Shown in pieces: positions 18,005 to 26,032 of a stretch of DNA of 64,000 bases (the stretch's first letter is position 1; each line of letters starts with the position of its first letter). The position numbers and the translations under genes are program-made. The DNA comes from Methylobacterium sp. WL1 (lineage in GTDB: Bacteria > Pseudomonadota > Alphaproteobacteria > Rhizobiales > Beijerinckiaceae), in the NCBI RefSeq assembly GCF_008000895.1, contig NZ_CP042823.1:2049001-2113000 (forward strand). The letters are read 5' to 3'. The notes beneath the pieces are model-generated. The model searched no databases. It saw only the letters and a list, made by a program, of their open reading frames with translations, and had not been told where the DNA came from.

Positions 18005-18350
18005 CGTACTCCGCCCAGGACATCGGCGTCTCCGCGACCCGTACCCGGGCGAGCCCCGGCAGATCCGGCCGCAGCCGTTGCCAGATCCAGGCCGCGATAT
18101 TCTCGGCGGTCGGGTTTTCCAGCCCCTCGATTTCGTTGAGGCAATGGTGGTCGAGCCGCGCCAGCAGCGGCCCGAAGATGCTCTCGATCTCGTAGAAGTC
18201 GATCACCCAGCCGGTATGGGGATCCACGGGCCCGGAGACGGTCAGCTCGACGCGGTAGGAATGCCCGTGCATCCGATGGCAGCGATGCGTCGCGGGCACG
18301 TTCGGCAGCCGGTGGGCCGCCTCGAAGGTGAAGGCTTGGGTGATGTTCAT
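17994..18350 (-). CDS. queD: 6-carboxy-5,6,7,8-tetrahydropterin synthase
   Basis: Makes carboxytetrahydropterin from dihydroneopterin triphosphate for queuosine. 118 residues, typical of QueD. It has zinc histidines in FEAAHRLP and CHRMHGHSY, the catalytic Cys before RMHGH, and the DFYEIE / [11 protein letters not shown] / [12 protein letters not shown] blocks. ATG at 18350 is chosen because the upstream frame is unconserved. The 5' side faces a long non-coding stretch containing an AT-rich island; no preQ1 riboswitch is recognised. Confidence 0.94.
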   Translation of the reverse strand: MNITQAFTFEAAHRLPNVPATHRCHRMHGHSYRVELTVSGPVDPHTGWVIDFYEIESIFGPLLARLDHHCLNEIEGLENPTAENIAAWIWQRLRPDLPGLARVRVAETPMSWAEYDGD

Positions 18351-18539
18351 GGGTCGCGGTCGCAAGGCCGGGCGGTCGGAGCGCCGGAATAGCGCCGACG
18401 ATAGCCTCCATGCAAAACATGGTTCGACGGAGGCAACCGGCTGACGCGTCTCCATTTCCCCTCGGATCGCCAGCGTCCGCTGTGATGCCCCAGCCTCTCC
18501 AGGGCGTAAATGAGCGTGACGTGCCGATGGGCGTTTCCT

Positions 18540-18805
18540 CTCTGCGTCTGTTTTCCTATATCTATGCAAAGTATTATATTTGTTGAAATTTTATCGCTAC
18601 AATAACAAGATTGTTATTAGTTTTTTTTCAAAATTCTTACATCACACACGACGTCAATTCAATATATCAACGTATGGATATATTAGAAATGTCATATTTT
18701 TGATGGGGTCGCATGACATCATATCGTATGGCATAGATTATGCTTACTTATTCACGCCGGTTTTACTCGATAATATTCCCGTTATGTCAAGTGCGTGAGG
18801 CAGAT
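18540..18805. other. AT-rich island upstream of the MCP-like gene
   Basis: About 265 bases of conspicuously AT-rich DNA (runs such as attttatcgctac, agttttttttcaaaattc, aatatatcaacg) in an otherwise GC-rich window. It forms most of the gap between queD and the MCP-like gene. It contains a 72-codon open frame (18580-18798) without similarity I recognise. It could hold the promoter of the downstream gene, be a silencing-protein target, or mark horizontally acquired DNA. The queD-proximal 190 bases of the gap show nothing notable. Confidence 0.6.
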
Positions 18806-19846
18806 ATGAGCAATTTTGCTGTTGCTGATCTTGTGATCATATCGGCTCAGACATTGAAGAGCCAAGCGACCTCGCATCTGACATCCATTCAAACCATTGC
18901 CAGCCGCATGAAGCTGCTGGCTCTGAACGCGCTGATCGAGGCGGCGCACGCCGGCGAGAAGGGGCTGGGCTTCTCGGTCGTCGCTCAGGAAGTCCGCGCC
19001 GTGTCGACGCAGGTCGATCGACTGACCTCGATCCTGCGTCTGGACCTGAGTACCGGCGTCGACGATCTGACCCAGGCAGTGAGCCGCCTGACCGACGAGG
19101 CTTCCGCCGTCCGCAGCGTGGACCTGGCCCTGAACGCCGTCGAGTTGATAGACCGTAATCTCTACGAGCGGACCTGCGACGTGCGCTGGTGGGCAACGGA
19201 CGCGGCGGTCGTCGCATGCGGCTCCGACCCGAGCGCGGAGGCGGTCGCCTACGCTACACAACGTCTGGGCGTCATCCTCTCTGCGTACACAGTCTACCTG
19301 GACCTGTGGCTGTGCGATTTGGACGGCCGCGTCCTCGCGAACGGCCGCCCCGACACATACCCGGACGTCGTCGGCTCGGAGGTCGGGCGAGAATCTTGGT
19401 TCAGGGATGCCGTGACACTGCGGAGCGGCGACGCCTTCGCTGTGGCCGACGTGCGGACCGAGACTCGGCTCCGGGGCGCGCAAGTCGCCACCTACTGCGC
19501 GAGCATTCGCGCCGACGGTCGAAGCGACGGCGCGCCACTTGGCGTTCTGGCGATCCATTTCGACTGGCAGCCGCAAGCCAAGGCCATCGTCGACGGCGTC
19601 CGGCTAGGGGCTGGCGAGAAGGAGCGGACCCGCGTGATGCTTCTGGACGCGCGCCATCGGGTGATCGCCTGCTCGTGGGGGCAGGGCATGCTGAGCGAGA
19701 CCTACCCACTTCGCACCGAGGATCAAGCGCAGGGCTATTATCTGAACGAGCGCGGCGACCTGGTCGCGTTCCACGAGACGCCCGGTTACGAGACCTATCG
19801 GGGCATGGGGTGGCGTGGCGTGATCGAGCAGAAATCCATCGCCTGA
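18806..19846 (+). CDS. Soluble protein with MCP signalling-hairpin tip and C-terminal Cache/PAS-like sensor domain
   Basis: 346 residues, no signal peptide and no membrane segment. Residues about 20-70 carry the highly conserved tip of the chemoreceptor signalling hairpin (LLALNALIEAAHAGEKGLGFSVVAQEVR), but the methylation helices that normally flank it are largely missing. From about residue 150 to 300 follows a sensor-like domain (YLDLWLCDLDGRVLANGRPD; VGSEVGRESWFRDAV; VATYCASIRADG; PLGVLAIHFDW) resembling extracellular Cache/dCache folds, but in the cytosol. It then has RVMLLDARHRVIACSWG, a second PAS-like repeat. The order is reversed relative to a normal chemoreceptor. ATG at 18806 is preceded by a purine-rich stretch (tgaggcagat). 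It may be a cytoplasmic receptor or adaptor to CheA/CheW; this is inference. Confidence 0.75.
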   Translation: MSNFAVADLVIISAQTLKSQATSHLTSIQTIASRMKLLALNALIEAAHAGEKGLGFSVVAQEVRAVSTQVDRLTSILRLDLSTGVDDLTQAVSRLTDEASAVRSVDLALNAVELIDRNLYERTCDVRWWATDAAVVACGSDPSAEAVAYATQRLGVILSAYTVYLDLWLCDLDGRVLANGRPDTYPDVVGSEVGRESWFRDAVTLRSGDAFAVADVRTETRLRGAQVATYCASIRADGRSDGAPLGVLAIHFDWQPQAKAIVDGVRLGAGEKERTRVMLLDARHRVIACSWGQGMLSETYPLRTEDQAQGYYLNERGDLVAFHETPGYETYRGMGWRGVIEQKSIA

Positions 19847-19885
19847 GACCGGACCTCAATGAGGCGAGCGCGTCGAGGTCCGGTC
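19847..19885. terminator. Bidirectional hairpin between MCP-like gene and cobT
   Basis: Perfect 11-base arms (gaccggacctc / gaggtccggtc) with a 17-base loop fill the gap between two convergent genes, beginning directly after the MCP-like stop codon. No T-run follows on either strand. Confidence 0.65.
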
Positions 19886-19891
19886 CTACGC

Positions 19892-20929
19892 CTACCCGCT
19901 GCTCTTCCCTGAAACGCCCGCCTGCGCGAAGGTCGCCATGCCGGTGTGGCAGGCGAGCGCGCCCTTGAGCAGGCCGATCGCCATGGCGCTCCCCGAGCCC
20001 TCGCCGAGCCGCATCCCCAGGGCCAGGAGCGGCACCAGGCCGAGCCGCTCCAGCACCTCCGCGTGGACGCCCTCCGCCGAGACGTGGCCGGCCAGGCAAT
20101 GGTCGAGCGCGGTCGGGTCCACGGCGTGCAGCAGTGCCGCCGCCGCGGTGGCGACGTAGCCGTCGATCACCACCGGGATGCGCTGCAGCCGGGCCGCCAG
20201 GATCGCGCCCGCCATGGCGGCGATCTCGCGGCCGCCGAGCCGGGCGAGCACCTGGAGCGCGTCGTCGAGATGGCCGGCATGGTAAGCCAGCGCGGCCTCG
20301 ACGGCTGCCACCTTCCGGGCGAGCCCATCCCGGTCGACGCCGGTGCCGCGTCCGACCCAGTGGGCGGGCTCGCCGCCGAACAGGGCGGCGTAGAGGGCGG
20401 CAGCCACCGTGGTGTTGCCGATGCCCATCTCGCCGATGCCGAGGCAATCGGTGCCGGCGGCCACCGCCTCCATGCCGAACGCCATGGTCGCCACGGTGGC
20501 GCGCTCATCGAGCGCCGGGCCTTCGGTGATGTCGCCGGTCGGCATGTCGAGGGCCAAGTCGAACACCTTGAAGCCGAGCCCGTAGGCCGCGCAGATCTGG
20601 TTGATCGCCGCCCCGCCGGCCGCGAAGTTGTCGAGCATCTGGCGGTTGACCGCGTCCGGGAAGGCCGAGACGCCCTTGCGCGTCACCCCGTGACTGCCGG
20701 CGAAGACGCAGACCAGCGGCCTGTCGAGGCTCGGGGGCGCCTTGCCCTGCCAGGCCGCCAGCCAGGAGACGAGGCTCTCCATCCGTCCGAGCGAGCCCGC
20801 CGGCTTGGTCAGGCTCGCGTCCCGGGCGGCCACCGCCTCCTGCGCGTCCCGGTCCGGGCCCGGCATCGCCTTGAGCAGGTTGCGGATGTCGTCGAACGGA
20901 CCCGGATCAGTCTTGGCGGCGTCGGTCAT
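19892..20929 (-). CDS. cobT: Nicotinate-nucleotide-dimethylbenzimidazole phosphoribosyltransferase
   Basis: Makes alpha-ribazole phosphate for the lower ligand of cobalamin. Family blocks are present: TKPAGSLGRMESL, CVFAGSHGVTRKGVSAFP, GDITEGPALD, GIGEMGIGNTTVAAAL, GRGTGVDRDGLARK and the C-terminal EGSGSAMAIGLLK. 345 residues from ATG at 20929. Divergent from cobS with about 130 bases between starts; no cobalamin riboswitch could be recognised there. Confidence 0.94.
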   Translation of the reverse strand: MTDAAKTDPGPFDDIRNLLKAMPGPDRDAQEAVAARDASLTKPAGSLGRMESLVSWLAAWQGKAPPSLDRPLVCVFAGSHGVTRKGVSAFPDAVNRQMLDNFAAGGAAINQICAAYGLGFKVFDLALDMPTGDITEGPALDERATVATMAFGMEAVAAGTDCLGIGEMGIGNTTVAAALYAALFGGEPAHWVGRGTGVDRDGLARKVAAVEAALAYHAGHLDDALQVLARLGGREIAAMAGAILAARLQRIPVVIDGYVATAAAALLHAVDPTALDHCLAGHVSAEGVHAEVLERLGLVPLLALGMRLGEGSGSAMAIGLLKGALACHTGMATFAQAGVSGKSSG

Positions 20930-21061
20930 GGCGGCGATGATTTCCTGTGGGCGCCCGCGAACGGGGAGACGGCGACGTGGCGGGGCGACTATAGTGGTCC
21001 TGCGCCGCCCGACCGTTCGCGATCGGCTCGCCCCGCCGGGGGCGGTGGGGGAGTGACCGCG

Positions 21062-21884
21062 ATGGACAGGCAGACCGGCGGGGAGGCCGACTGGCCCGGG
21101 CGCGCCGCCCTCTACGACCTCGCCGGGTGCCTGCGGTTCTACTCCCGCCTGCCCGTCCCGCAACTGCCCGGCGAGCCCGATCCGCACCGGGTCCCCGATT
21201 TCACCGCGCTGCCCCGGATGCTGCCGCTGGCCGGCGTGATCCTGGCCCTGCCCGCCGCCCTGACGCTGGCGGCCGCCTGGTGGATCGGGCTCGGGCCGTT
21301 CCTGGCCGCGACCCTCGCGGTGGCCGTCATGGTCCTGGCCACCGGGGCGCTCCACGAGGATGGCCTGGCCGACGTCGCCGACGGCTTCGGGGGCGGCGCC
21401 ACGCTAGAACGGCGCCTGGAGATCATGCGTGACAGCCGGATCGGCGCCTATGGCGGGGCGGCCCTGGTCCTGGCGCTCGCCCTGCGCATCGGCGCGCTGG
21501 CGACGCTCCTGGACCGCGCCGGCTACGCCGCCGCGACCGCGCTCGTCCTGGTCGCCGCCCTGTCGCGGCTCGCGGCGCTCGCCCCGATGGTGCTGCTGCC
21601 GCCGGCCCGCCCCTGGGGCTATCCGCCGCGGTCGGCCGCCCGGACCGGGGAACCTTCGGATCGCCCTCGGCAGCGGCCTCGCCGTCGCGCTGGGAAGCGT
21701 TCTCCTCGGCCTGCCGGTGGCCGGCGTCGCGCTGATGATCCCGTGCGCCGGCTTCGCGGCGCTCGCCCTCACCCGGCTCGCCCGAAGCAAGATCGGCGGC
21801 CAGACCGGCGACGTGATCGGCGCCTGCCAGCAGCTCGCCGAGATCGCCGCGCTGCTGGCCCTGGTGGCGGCGTTGGCGGATTGA
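21062..21884 (+). pseudogene. cobS: Adenosylcobinamide-GDP ribazoletransferase, interrupted by two one-base deletions
   Basis: CobS joins adenosylcobinamide-GDP and alpha-ribazole in the inner membrane. The N-terminal part (FYSRLPVPQLPGEPD, LATGALHEDGLADVADGFGGG with the Mg-binding acidic motif, RIGAYG) is intact to about 21610 in one frame. The C-terminal part (LRIALGSGLAVALG, SKIGGQTGDVIGACQQLAEIA) is in another frame to the stop at 21884. Restoring one G in each of two G-runs (21615-21618 and 21647-21650) gives a continuous, family-like protein. Either a recent pseudogene or, more likely, two homopolymer contractions in the sequence. Unrepaired, the first frame runs on to 21904 with a nonsense tail. 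Confidence 0.85.
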
Positions 21885-21936
21885 TGCGGCATTCAGGGCC
21901 TTGATCGGGCCACGATCCGTCGGCCAAGGATCCGCG

Positions 21937-22149
21937 ATGCAGCCCGCGCCCAAACCCTCGTCCCCCTGCACCAAGGTCTGCGTGCTCGACGCCGGCAGCG
22001 GGTTGTGCCGCGGCTGCGGTCGGACCCGCGACGAGATCGCCACCTGGGGCGGGATGCCGGAGGCGCGGCGGCGCACCATCATGGCCGGTCTCGGCGCGCG
22101 GCTGCGCGCGGCGGGTTTCATCCCTATCGAGGAGCCGCTGCCGTCATGA
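21937..22149 (+). CDS. DUF1289 domain protein
   Basis: 70 residues with a compact cysteine cluster (SPCTKVCVLDAGSGLCRGCGRTRDEIATW) diagnostic of DUF1289; the four cysteines suggest a metal or Fe-S site, but no function is established. The PEARRRTIMAGLGARL helix follows as usual. Its TGA overlaps the ATG of the protease gene (ATGA), so the two are translationally coupled. Confidence 0.88.
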   Translation: MQPAPKPSSPCTKVCVLDAGSGLCRGCGRTRDEIATWGGMPEARRRTIMAGLGARLRAAGFIPIEEPLPS

Positions 22150-22838
22150 TCTATCTCGGGCTCGCCGCCATCGCGCTGGTCATGGCCGTGCTGGTCCTCA
22201 GCGACGGCAGCGACACCATCGGCGGCGTGATCGAGCCCGACCACCTCGCCGGGCTCGCCTCGACGGGGGGCATCCTGATCCTAGTGGTCGCCGGCTACTG
22301 GCGGCAGATCACGACCTCGCTCGGCCCGAGCCTGCGGGCGCTCCTGGCCTGGGCGCTGATCGGGCTCGCCCTGGTCATCGGTTACAGCTACCGCGACCAG
22401 TTCCAGGGCGTTGGGGCCCGGATGCTCGGCGAACTCCGGCCGGGCTCGGCCGTTTCCGGGCCCGGCGGCGGCGTCACGATCACCCGGCGGGCGGACGGCG
22501 ACTTCCGGGTCGAGGCCGAGGTCAACGGCCGCGTGCAGCCGTTCCTGTTCGACACCGGCGCGAGCAGCGTGGTGCTGACCGCCGAGAATGCCGCCGCCCT
22601 GGGTCTCAACCCGGCCGCGGCCGACTTCACCGCCCGGGTGTCCACGGCCAACGGCATCGCGTATGCGGCGCCAATCCAGCTGGATTCTCTGCGCATCGGC
22701 ACCATCACCGAGCGCCGGGTGAACGCCATGGTGGCGCGGCCGGGCTCGCTGGCCGGCAACCTGCTGGGCCAGACCTTCCTGACGCGCCTGTCGGCCTACG
22801 AGGTCCGAGGCGACCGGCTGATCCTGAGCCCGCCCTGA
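22146..22838 (+). CDS. TIGR02281-family retropepsin-like (clan AA) aspartic protease
   Basis: 230 residues. The N-terminal half carries about three hydrophobic segments (MIYLGLAAIALVMAVLVLS; GGILILVVAGYW; LLAWALIGLALVIGY), then a periplasmic aspartic-protease domain from about residue 115 with catalytic LFDTGASSVVLT, followed by GIAYAAPIQLDSLRIG, VNAMVARPG and NLLGQTFL. A single active-site motif means it should act as a dimer. Common in Rhizobiales; substrate unknown. Coupled to the upstream DUF1289 gene. Confidence 0.88.
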   Translation: MIYLGLAAIALVMAVLVLSDGSDTIGGVIEPDHLAGLASTGGILILVVAGYWRQITTSLGPSLRALLAWALIGLALVIGYSYRDQFQGVGARMLGELRPGSAVSGPGGGVTITRRADGDFRVEAEVNGRVQPFLFDTGASSVVLTAENAAALGLNPAAADFTARVSTANGIAYAAPIQLDSLRIGTITERRVNAMVARPGSLAGNLLGQTFLTRLSAYEVRGDRLILSPP

Positions 22839-22896
22839 AGCATCGTTCCGAGAGCCGGCTGCCGCCTTCGGAAAAGACAATGCGGATCAGTGATCT

Positions 22897-22929
22897 AGCG
22901 CATCGTACAGATGCCCGGCACGATACGCT
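22897..22929. repeat. Short inverted-repeat element, copy 1
   Basis: Arms agcgcatcgt / acgatacgct (9 of 10 complementary) around a 13-base loop containing gcccggc, between the protease gene and dusA. A related element is at 25402-25435. Confidence 0.5.
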
Positions 22930-22944
22930 GAGACGGGGCGCCGC

Positions 22945-23961
22945 TCACGCCGCCCGCGCCTCCGGCACTTCGCGCGAGACCAGGGCGACCGCATCCCGCA
23001 GGGTCTGGAGTCCGGCATCGGGCCGCATTCCGTGGGTCGAGAGGTGGCGCCGGAAGGCCCGGGCGCCGGGCCTTCCGTTGAACAGACCGAGCATGTGGCG
23101 AGTCACGGCATGCAGACGCTCGCCCCGGGCCAGGACCTCAGCCAGGTAGGGCTCGAACGCCGCCATGGCCGCGAAGGCGTCGGGGACGGGCGCGGCCACG
23201 CCGAACAGCTCCGGATCGACGCCGAGCAGCAGCGCCGGCTCGGTATAGGCGGCGCGCCCGACCATCGCGCCGTCCACCTCGGCGAGGCGCGCGCGCACCG
23301 TATCCAGGTCGCGCAGGCCGCCGTTGACCGCCACCGGCAGGGCGCCGAGCCGCCGCTTCAGCCGTGCGGCGCGGCCGTAATCGAGGGGCGGCACGTCGCG
23401 GTTCTCCTTGGGCGACAGCCCCTGGAGCCAGGCCTTGCGGGCGTGGACGATCAGCCCGTCCACCCCCGCGGCCACGACCGCGTCGGCGAGCGCATCCAGG
23501 GCCGCCTCGGGATCCTGGTCGTCGACGCCGATCCGGCACTTGACCGTCACGGGAACCGACACGGCTGCCTTCAAGGCTGCCACGCAGTCGCCGACCAGGG
23601 CCGGCTCGCGCATCAGGCAGGCGCCGAAGCGGCCGTCCTGCACCCGGTCGGACGGGCAGCCGACATTGAGGTTGATCTCGGCGTAGCCGAACTCCGCCGC
23701 GATCCGCGCCGCCTGCGCCAGCTCGGCCGGATCCGACCCGCCGAGCTGGACCGCGACCGGATGCTCCTGCTCGGAGAACCCAAGCAGCCGTTCGCGCGGG
23801 CCATGCAGCACCGCGCCCGTGGTCACCATCTCGGTATAGAGCCGCGCCCGCGCCGAGAGGGTGCGGTGGAAGGCCCGGCAATGGCGATCGGTCCAGTCCA
23901 TCATCGGGGCGACGGAGAACCGCCATCCCGGAAGTGCGCCGCAAGTCTCAGCCGCCGTCAC
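22945..23961 (-). CDS. dusA: tRNA-dihydrouridine(20/20a) synthase
   Basis: FMN enzyme reducing uridine 20/20a in the D-loop of tRNA. Motifs: SVAPMMDWTDRHCR at the start, YTEMVTTGAV, LNVGCPSDRVQDGRFGACLM with the catalytic Cys, VTVKCRIGVDD, LIVHARKAWLQGLSPKENR, AVNGGL and DGAMVGRAAY. 338 residues from GTG at 23961, comparable to E. coli DusA; an upstream GTG at 23982 is an alternative. It stands alone. Confidence 0.93.
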   Translation of the reverse strand: MTAAETCGALPGWRFSVAPMMDWTDRHCRAFHRTLSARARLYTEMVTTGAVLHGPRERLLGFSEQEHPVAVQLGGSDPAELAQAARIAAEFGYAEINLNVGCPSDRVQDGRFGACLMREPALVGDCVAALKAAVSVPVTVKCRIGVDDQDPEAALDALADAVVAAGVDGLIVHARKAWLQGLSPKENRDVPPLDYGRAARLKRRLGALPVAVNGGLRDLDTVRARLAEVDGAMVGRAAYTEPALLLGVDPELFGVAAPVPDAFAAMAAFEPYLAEVLARGERLHAVTRHMLGLFNGRPGARAFRRHLSTHGMRPDAGLQTLRDAVALVSREVPEARAA

Positions 23962-24157
23962 GTGTGCAAGATCCGTGTTGACCCGTGTCCTGCCGGCGCC
24001 CCGCGCCTCGGGGCGCGGTCGGTGTCTTCCGGTGGATCGAGGAGGAGGCCTGTTGATACCACGGGCGGGCGAGCCTCGAAAAGCGCGCGGGTGTGGGACA
24101 CCGCCCGGTGGCAAGCCCGGCGGTGTTCCCGGATGCAGAAAGCGGGAGCGGTCCGGC

Positions 24158-25033
24158 TCAGAACACCGGCATCGCGCCGGCCACGGTGACGAGCGCCCCC
24201 GACGTGTAGCTGCTCTCCTCGGAGGCCAGCATCACGTACGCGGAGGCGAGCTCGGCCGGCTGGCCCGGGCGGCCGAACGGCACCTGGCTACCGAAGGATT
24301 TCACCGAATCCTGGCTCATCCCGGACGGGATGAACGGCGTCCAGATCGGGCCCGGCAGCACGCCGTTCACCCGGATGCCCTTCTCGGCCAGGAGTTGGGA
24401 CAGGCTCAGCACCATGTTGCTCAGTGCGCCCTTGGTCGCACTATAGGCCATGAGGGACGGCATCGGATGCTTGGAATTCACCGAGGAGGTGAAGATCACC
24501 GACGCGCCGGGCTTCAGGTGGGCGAGCGCCGCCTTGGTCACGTAGAACGGGCCGAACACGTTCGTGCGGAAATGGTCCTCGAAGATGGCGTCCTCGATGG
24601 CGTCCAGGCCCTGGTTCGGCTGCTGGAACGCGCCGTTGTTCACAAGCACGTCGAGGCGTCCAAAGGTCTCTGCGGTGCGGGCCACGATCGAGCGGCCGTA
24701 GGCGGGATCCTTGAGGTCGCCCGGCAGCAGCAGCGCGCGCCGACCCGCCTTCTCGATCCAGCCGCTCACCGCCTCGGCATCCGCCTGCTCGTCGGGCAGG
24801 TACGAGATGGCGACGTCGGCCCCCTCGCGGGCGTAGGCGATCGCCACCGCGCGGCCGATGCCGCTGTCGCCACCGGTAATCAGCGCGACCTTGCCGGTGA
24901 GCTTGCCCGCGCCCTTGTAGCTGTCCTCGCCGTGATCGGGCTCGGGCGCCATGCGGCCGGTCTTGCCCGGAAAGCTCTGCGGCTGCGCCTCGAACGGCGG
25001 ACGGGGATACTTGTGCAGCGGATCTGTGGTCAT
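24158..25033 (-). CDS. SDR-family oxidoreductase (general stress/YhdF-like)
   Basis: 291 residues. A 45-residue N-terminal extension (QPQSFPGKTGRMAPEPDHGEDSYKG) precedes a classical short-chain dehydrogenase with the NAD-binding ITGGDSGIGRAVA, NNGA motif (VNNGAFQQP), catalytic Ser in FTSSVNS and YSATK. The extension and overall form match the stress-associated SDR group (Bacillus YhdF/GS39, E. coli YghA). Substrate unknown. Confidence 0.9.
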   Translation of the reverse strand: MTTDPLHKYPRPPFEAQPQSFPGKTGRMAPEPDHGEDSYKGAGKLTGKVALITGGDSGIGRAVAIAYAREGADVAISYLPDEQADAEAVSGWIEKAGRRALLLPGDLKDPAYGRSIVARTAETFGRLDVLVNNGAFQQPNQGLDAIEDAIFEDHFRTNVFGPFYVTKAALAHLKPGASVIFTSSVNSKHPMPSLMAYSATKGALSNMVLSLSQLLAEKGIRVNGVLPGPIWTPFIPSGMSQDSVKSFGSQVPFGRPGQPAELASAYVMLASEESSYTSGALVTVAGAMPVF

Positions 25034-25180
25034 GCGGGGTCTCTCGTTGGGTTATTGGGTCCAACGATGGCTCGACCGGGGTGTTCCTGTGCCGCGCCGA
25101 CGCGCCGATGGGGACAGAGACGCGGGGACATCGAGCAGCAACAGGCGCTCCCCATTCTCCGGCCCGAGGGAGGGCGCGCC

Positions 25181-25300
25181 ATGATCGTGTTGCAGTCTGA
25201 GGCTCGCGTCGCACGCAGGATCGATGGCGCCCTGCTCGGCGCCGCGATGCTGGCGCTCACCTTCGGCCTGGCAGCGGGCCTGTGGGGCGTGCTCCAGTGA
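25181..25300 (+). CDS. Small putative membrane peptide, 39 aa
   Basis: ATG preceded by GAGGGAGGGCG. One hydrophobic segment (GALLGAAMLALTFGLAAGLWGVL) fills the C-terminal half. Uncharacterised. It is the first of three short single-helix open frames in the 25.2-25.8 kb interval, and its upstream ribosome-binding-like sequence is the main support. Confidence 0.4.
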   Translation: MIVLQSEARVARRIDGALLGAAMLALTFGLAAGLWGVLQ

Positions 25301-25401
25301 GCTCCGCGCCGGGCGCCGCCCGCTCCACGGCGGACGCGGGAGCATCATCCTGAAAGGCGGCCACCGGTGTTCGGCAAAAAGCCGATGCGCATCAGAAAGC
25401 C

Positions 25402-25435
25402 AGCGTATCGTACCGGTTCCAGTACCCGGCACGAT
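25402..25435. repeat. Short inverted-repeat element, copy 2
   Basis: agcgtatcgtaccgg ... cccggcacgat with a short loop, related to the element at 22897-22929. It lies between two small open frames. Confidence 0.4.
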
Positions 25436-25453
25436 GGGTTAGGCCGGCCCGCG

Positions 25454-25549
25454 ATGGGCCGGCCTGATCTCGATCGCACCGCCGTCGTGCTGATCTGCGC
25501 GGGCCTCGTGCTGCTCGCGCTGGCGCAACTGTTGGTCGGGTTCCCGTGA
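25454..25549 (+). CDS. Small putative membrane peptide, 31 aa
   Basis: The frame MGRPDLDRTAVVLICAGL then LVLLALAQLLVGFP is a single membrane helix with a charged N-terminus. Weak support: no clear ribosome-binding site and a very short length. No function is assigned. Confidence 0.3.
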   Translation: MGRPDLDRTAVVLICAGLVLLALAQLLVGFP

Positions 25550-25589
25550 TGGGCCGCTGGGTCCTCCGGCGTGGACGGGAGCGGGACCG

Positions 25590-25802
25590 ATGCTGAACCG
25601 CGCCGTCGTGGCCGTGACCCTGGTCGCGGTGGCCGCGTTCCTGGTCTACCTGGCGGGTCTCGCCCGCGAGGCCCTGTCGCCGAACCAGACCTACGCGGCC
25701 AGCATCGGCCTGACCCTCGATCAATGTGTGACGGCCCAGGACGGCCTCTCGGACGCGGAGGCGCGCGCCTATTGCCGGCGGCCGGTGCCGAAGCGGCCGT
25801 GA
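25590..25802 (+). CDS. Small hypothetical exported or membrane protein, 70 aa
   Basis: N-terminal hydrophobic helix (AVVAVTLVAVAAFLVYLAGLA) followed by a short polar domain with two cysteines (LTLDQCVTAQDGLSDAEARAYCRR) that could form a periplasmic disulfide. ATG preceded by GGGAGCGGGACCG. I do not recognise the family. The 230 bases downstream to the porin remnant show nothing. Confidence 0.5.
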   Translation: MLNRAVVAVTLVAVAAFLVYLAGLAREALSPNQTYAASIGLTLDQCVTAQDGLSDAEARAYCRRPVPKRP

Positions 25803-26032
25803 GGCGCGGATGCGAACGCCGCTCGGGCTCGTCAGGGCCGATGCGGAGGACGAAAGGCCGACCGACGGAAACAGAAGGCCATACTTACTCGGCCTTTTGC
25901 CGAATGCGCCAGATCCTTGATGCGAGGCCCTCGCTCGACCGAGCCGGGATCCCTGTCGGCGGCGAGCGCTTGCAGTCCTGAGCGGACCGCGAAGCCATCG
26001 ACGAGCCGGCGGCCGCCTTCCGGAGCGATGCT

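Noticed and set aside
18351..18540. Possible preQ1 riboswitch upstream of queD
   Set aside because: No convincing preQ1 aptamer hairpin and A-rich tail could be recognised.
18580..18798. 72-codon open frame in the AT-rich island
   Set aside because: AT-rich DNA in this frame lacks a ribosome-binding site and any recognisable family; treated as part of the island rather than a gene.
20930..21061. Possible cobalamin riboswitch between cobT and cobS
   Set aside because: The region is too short and lacks a recognisable B12-box.
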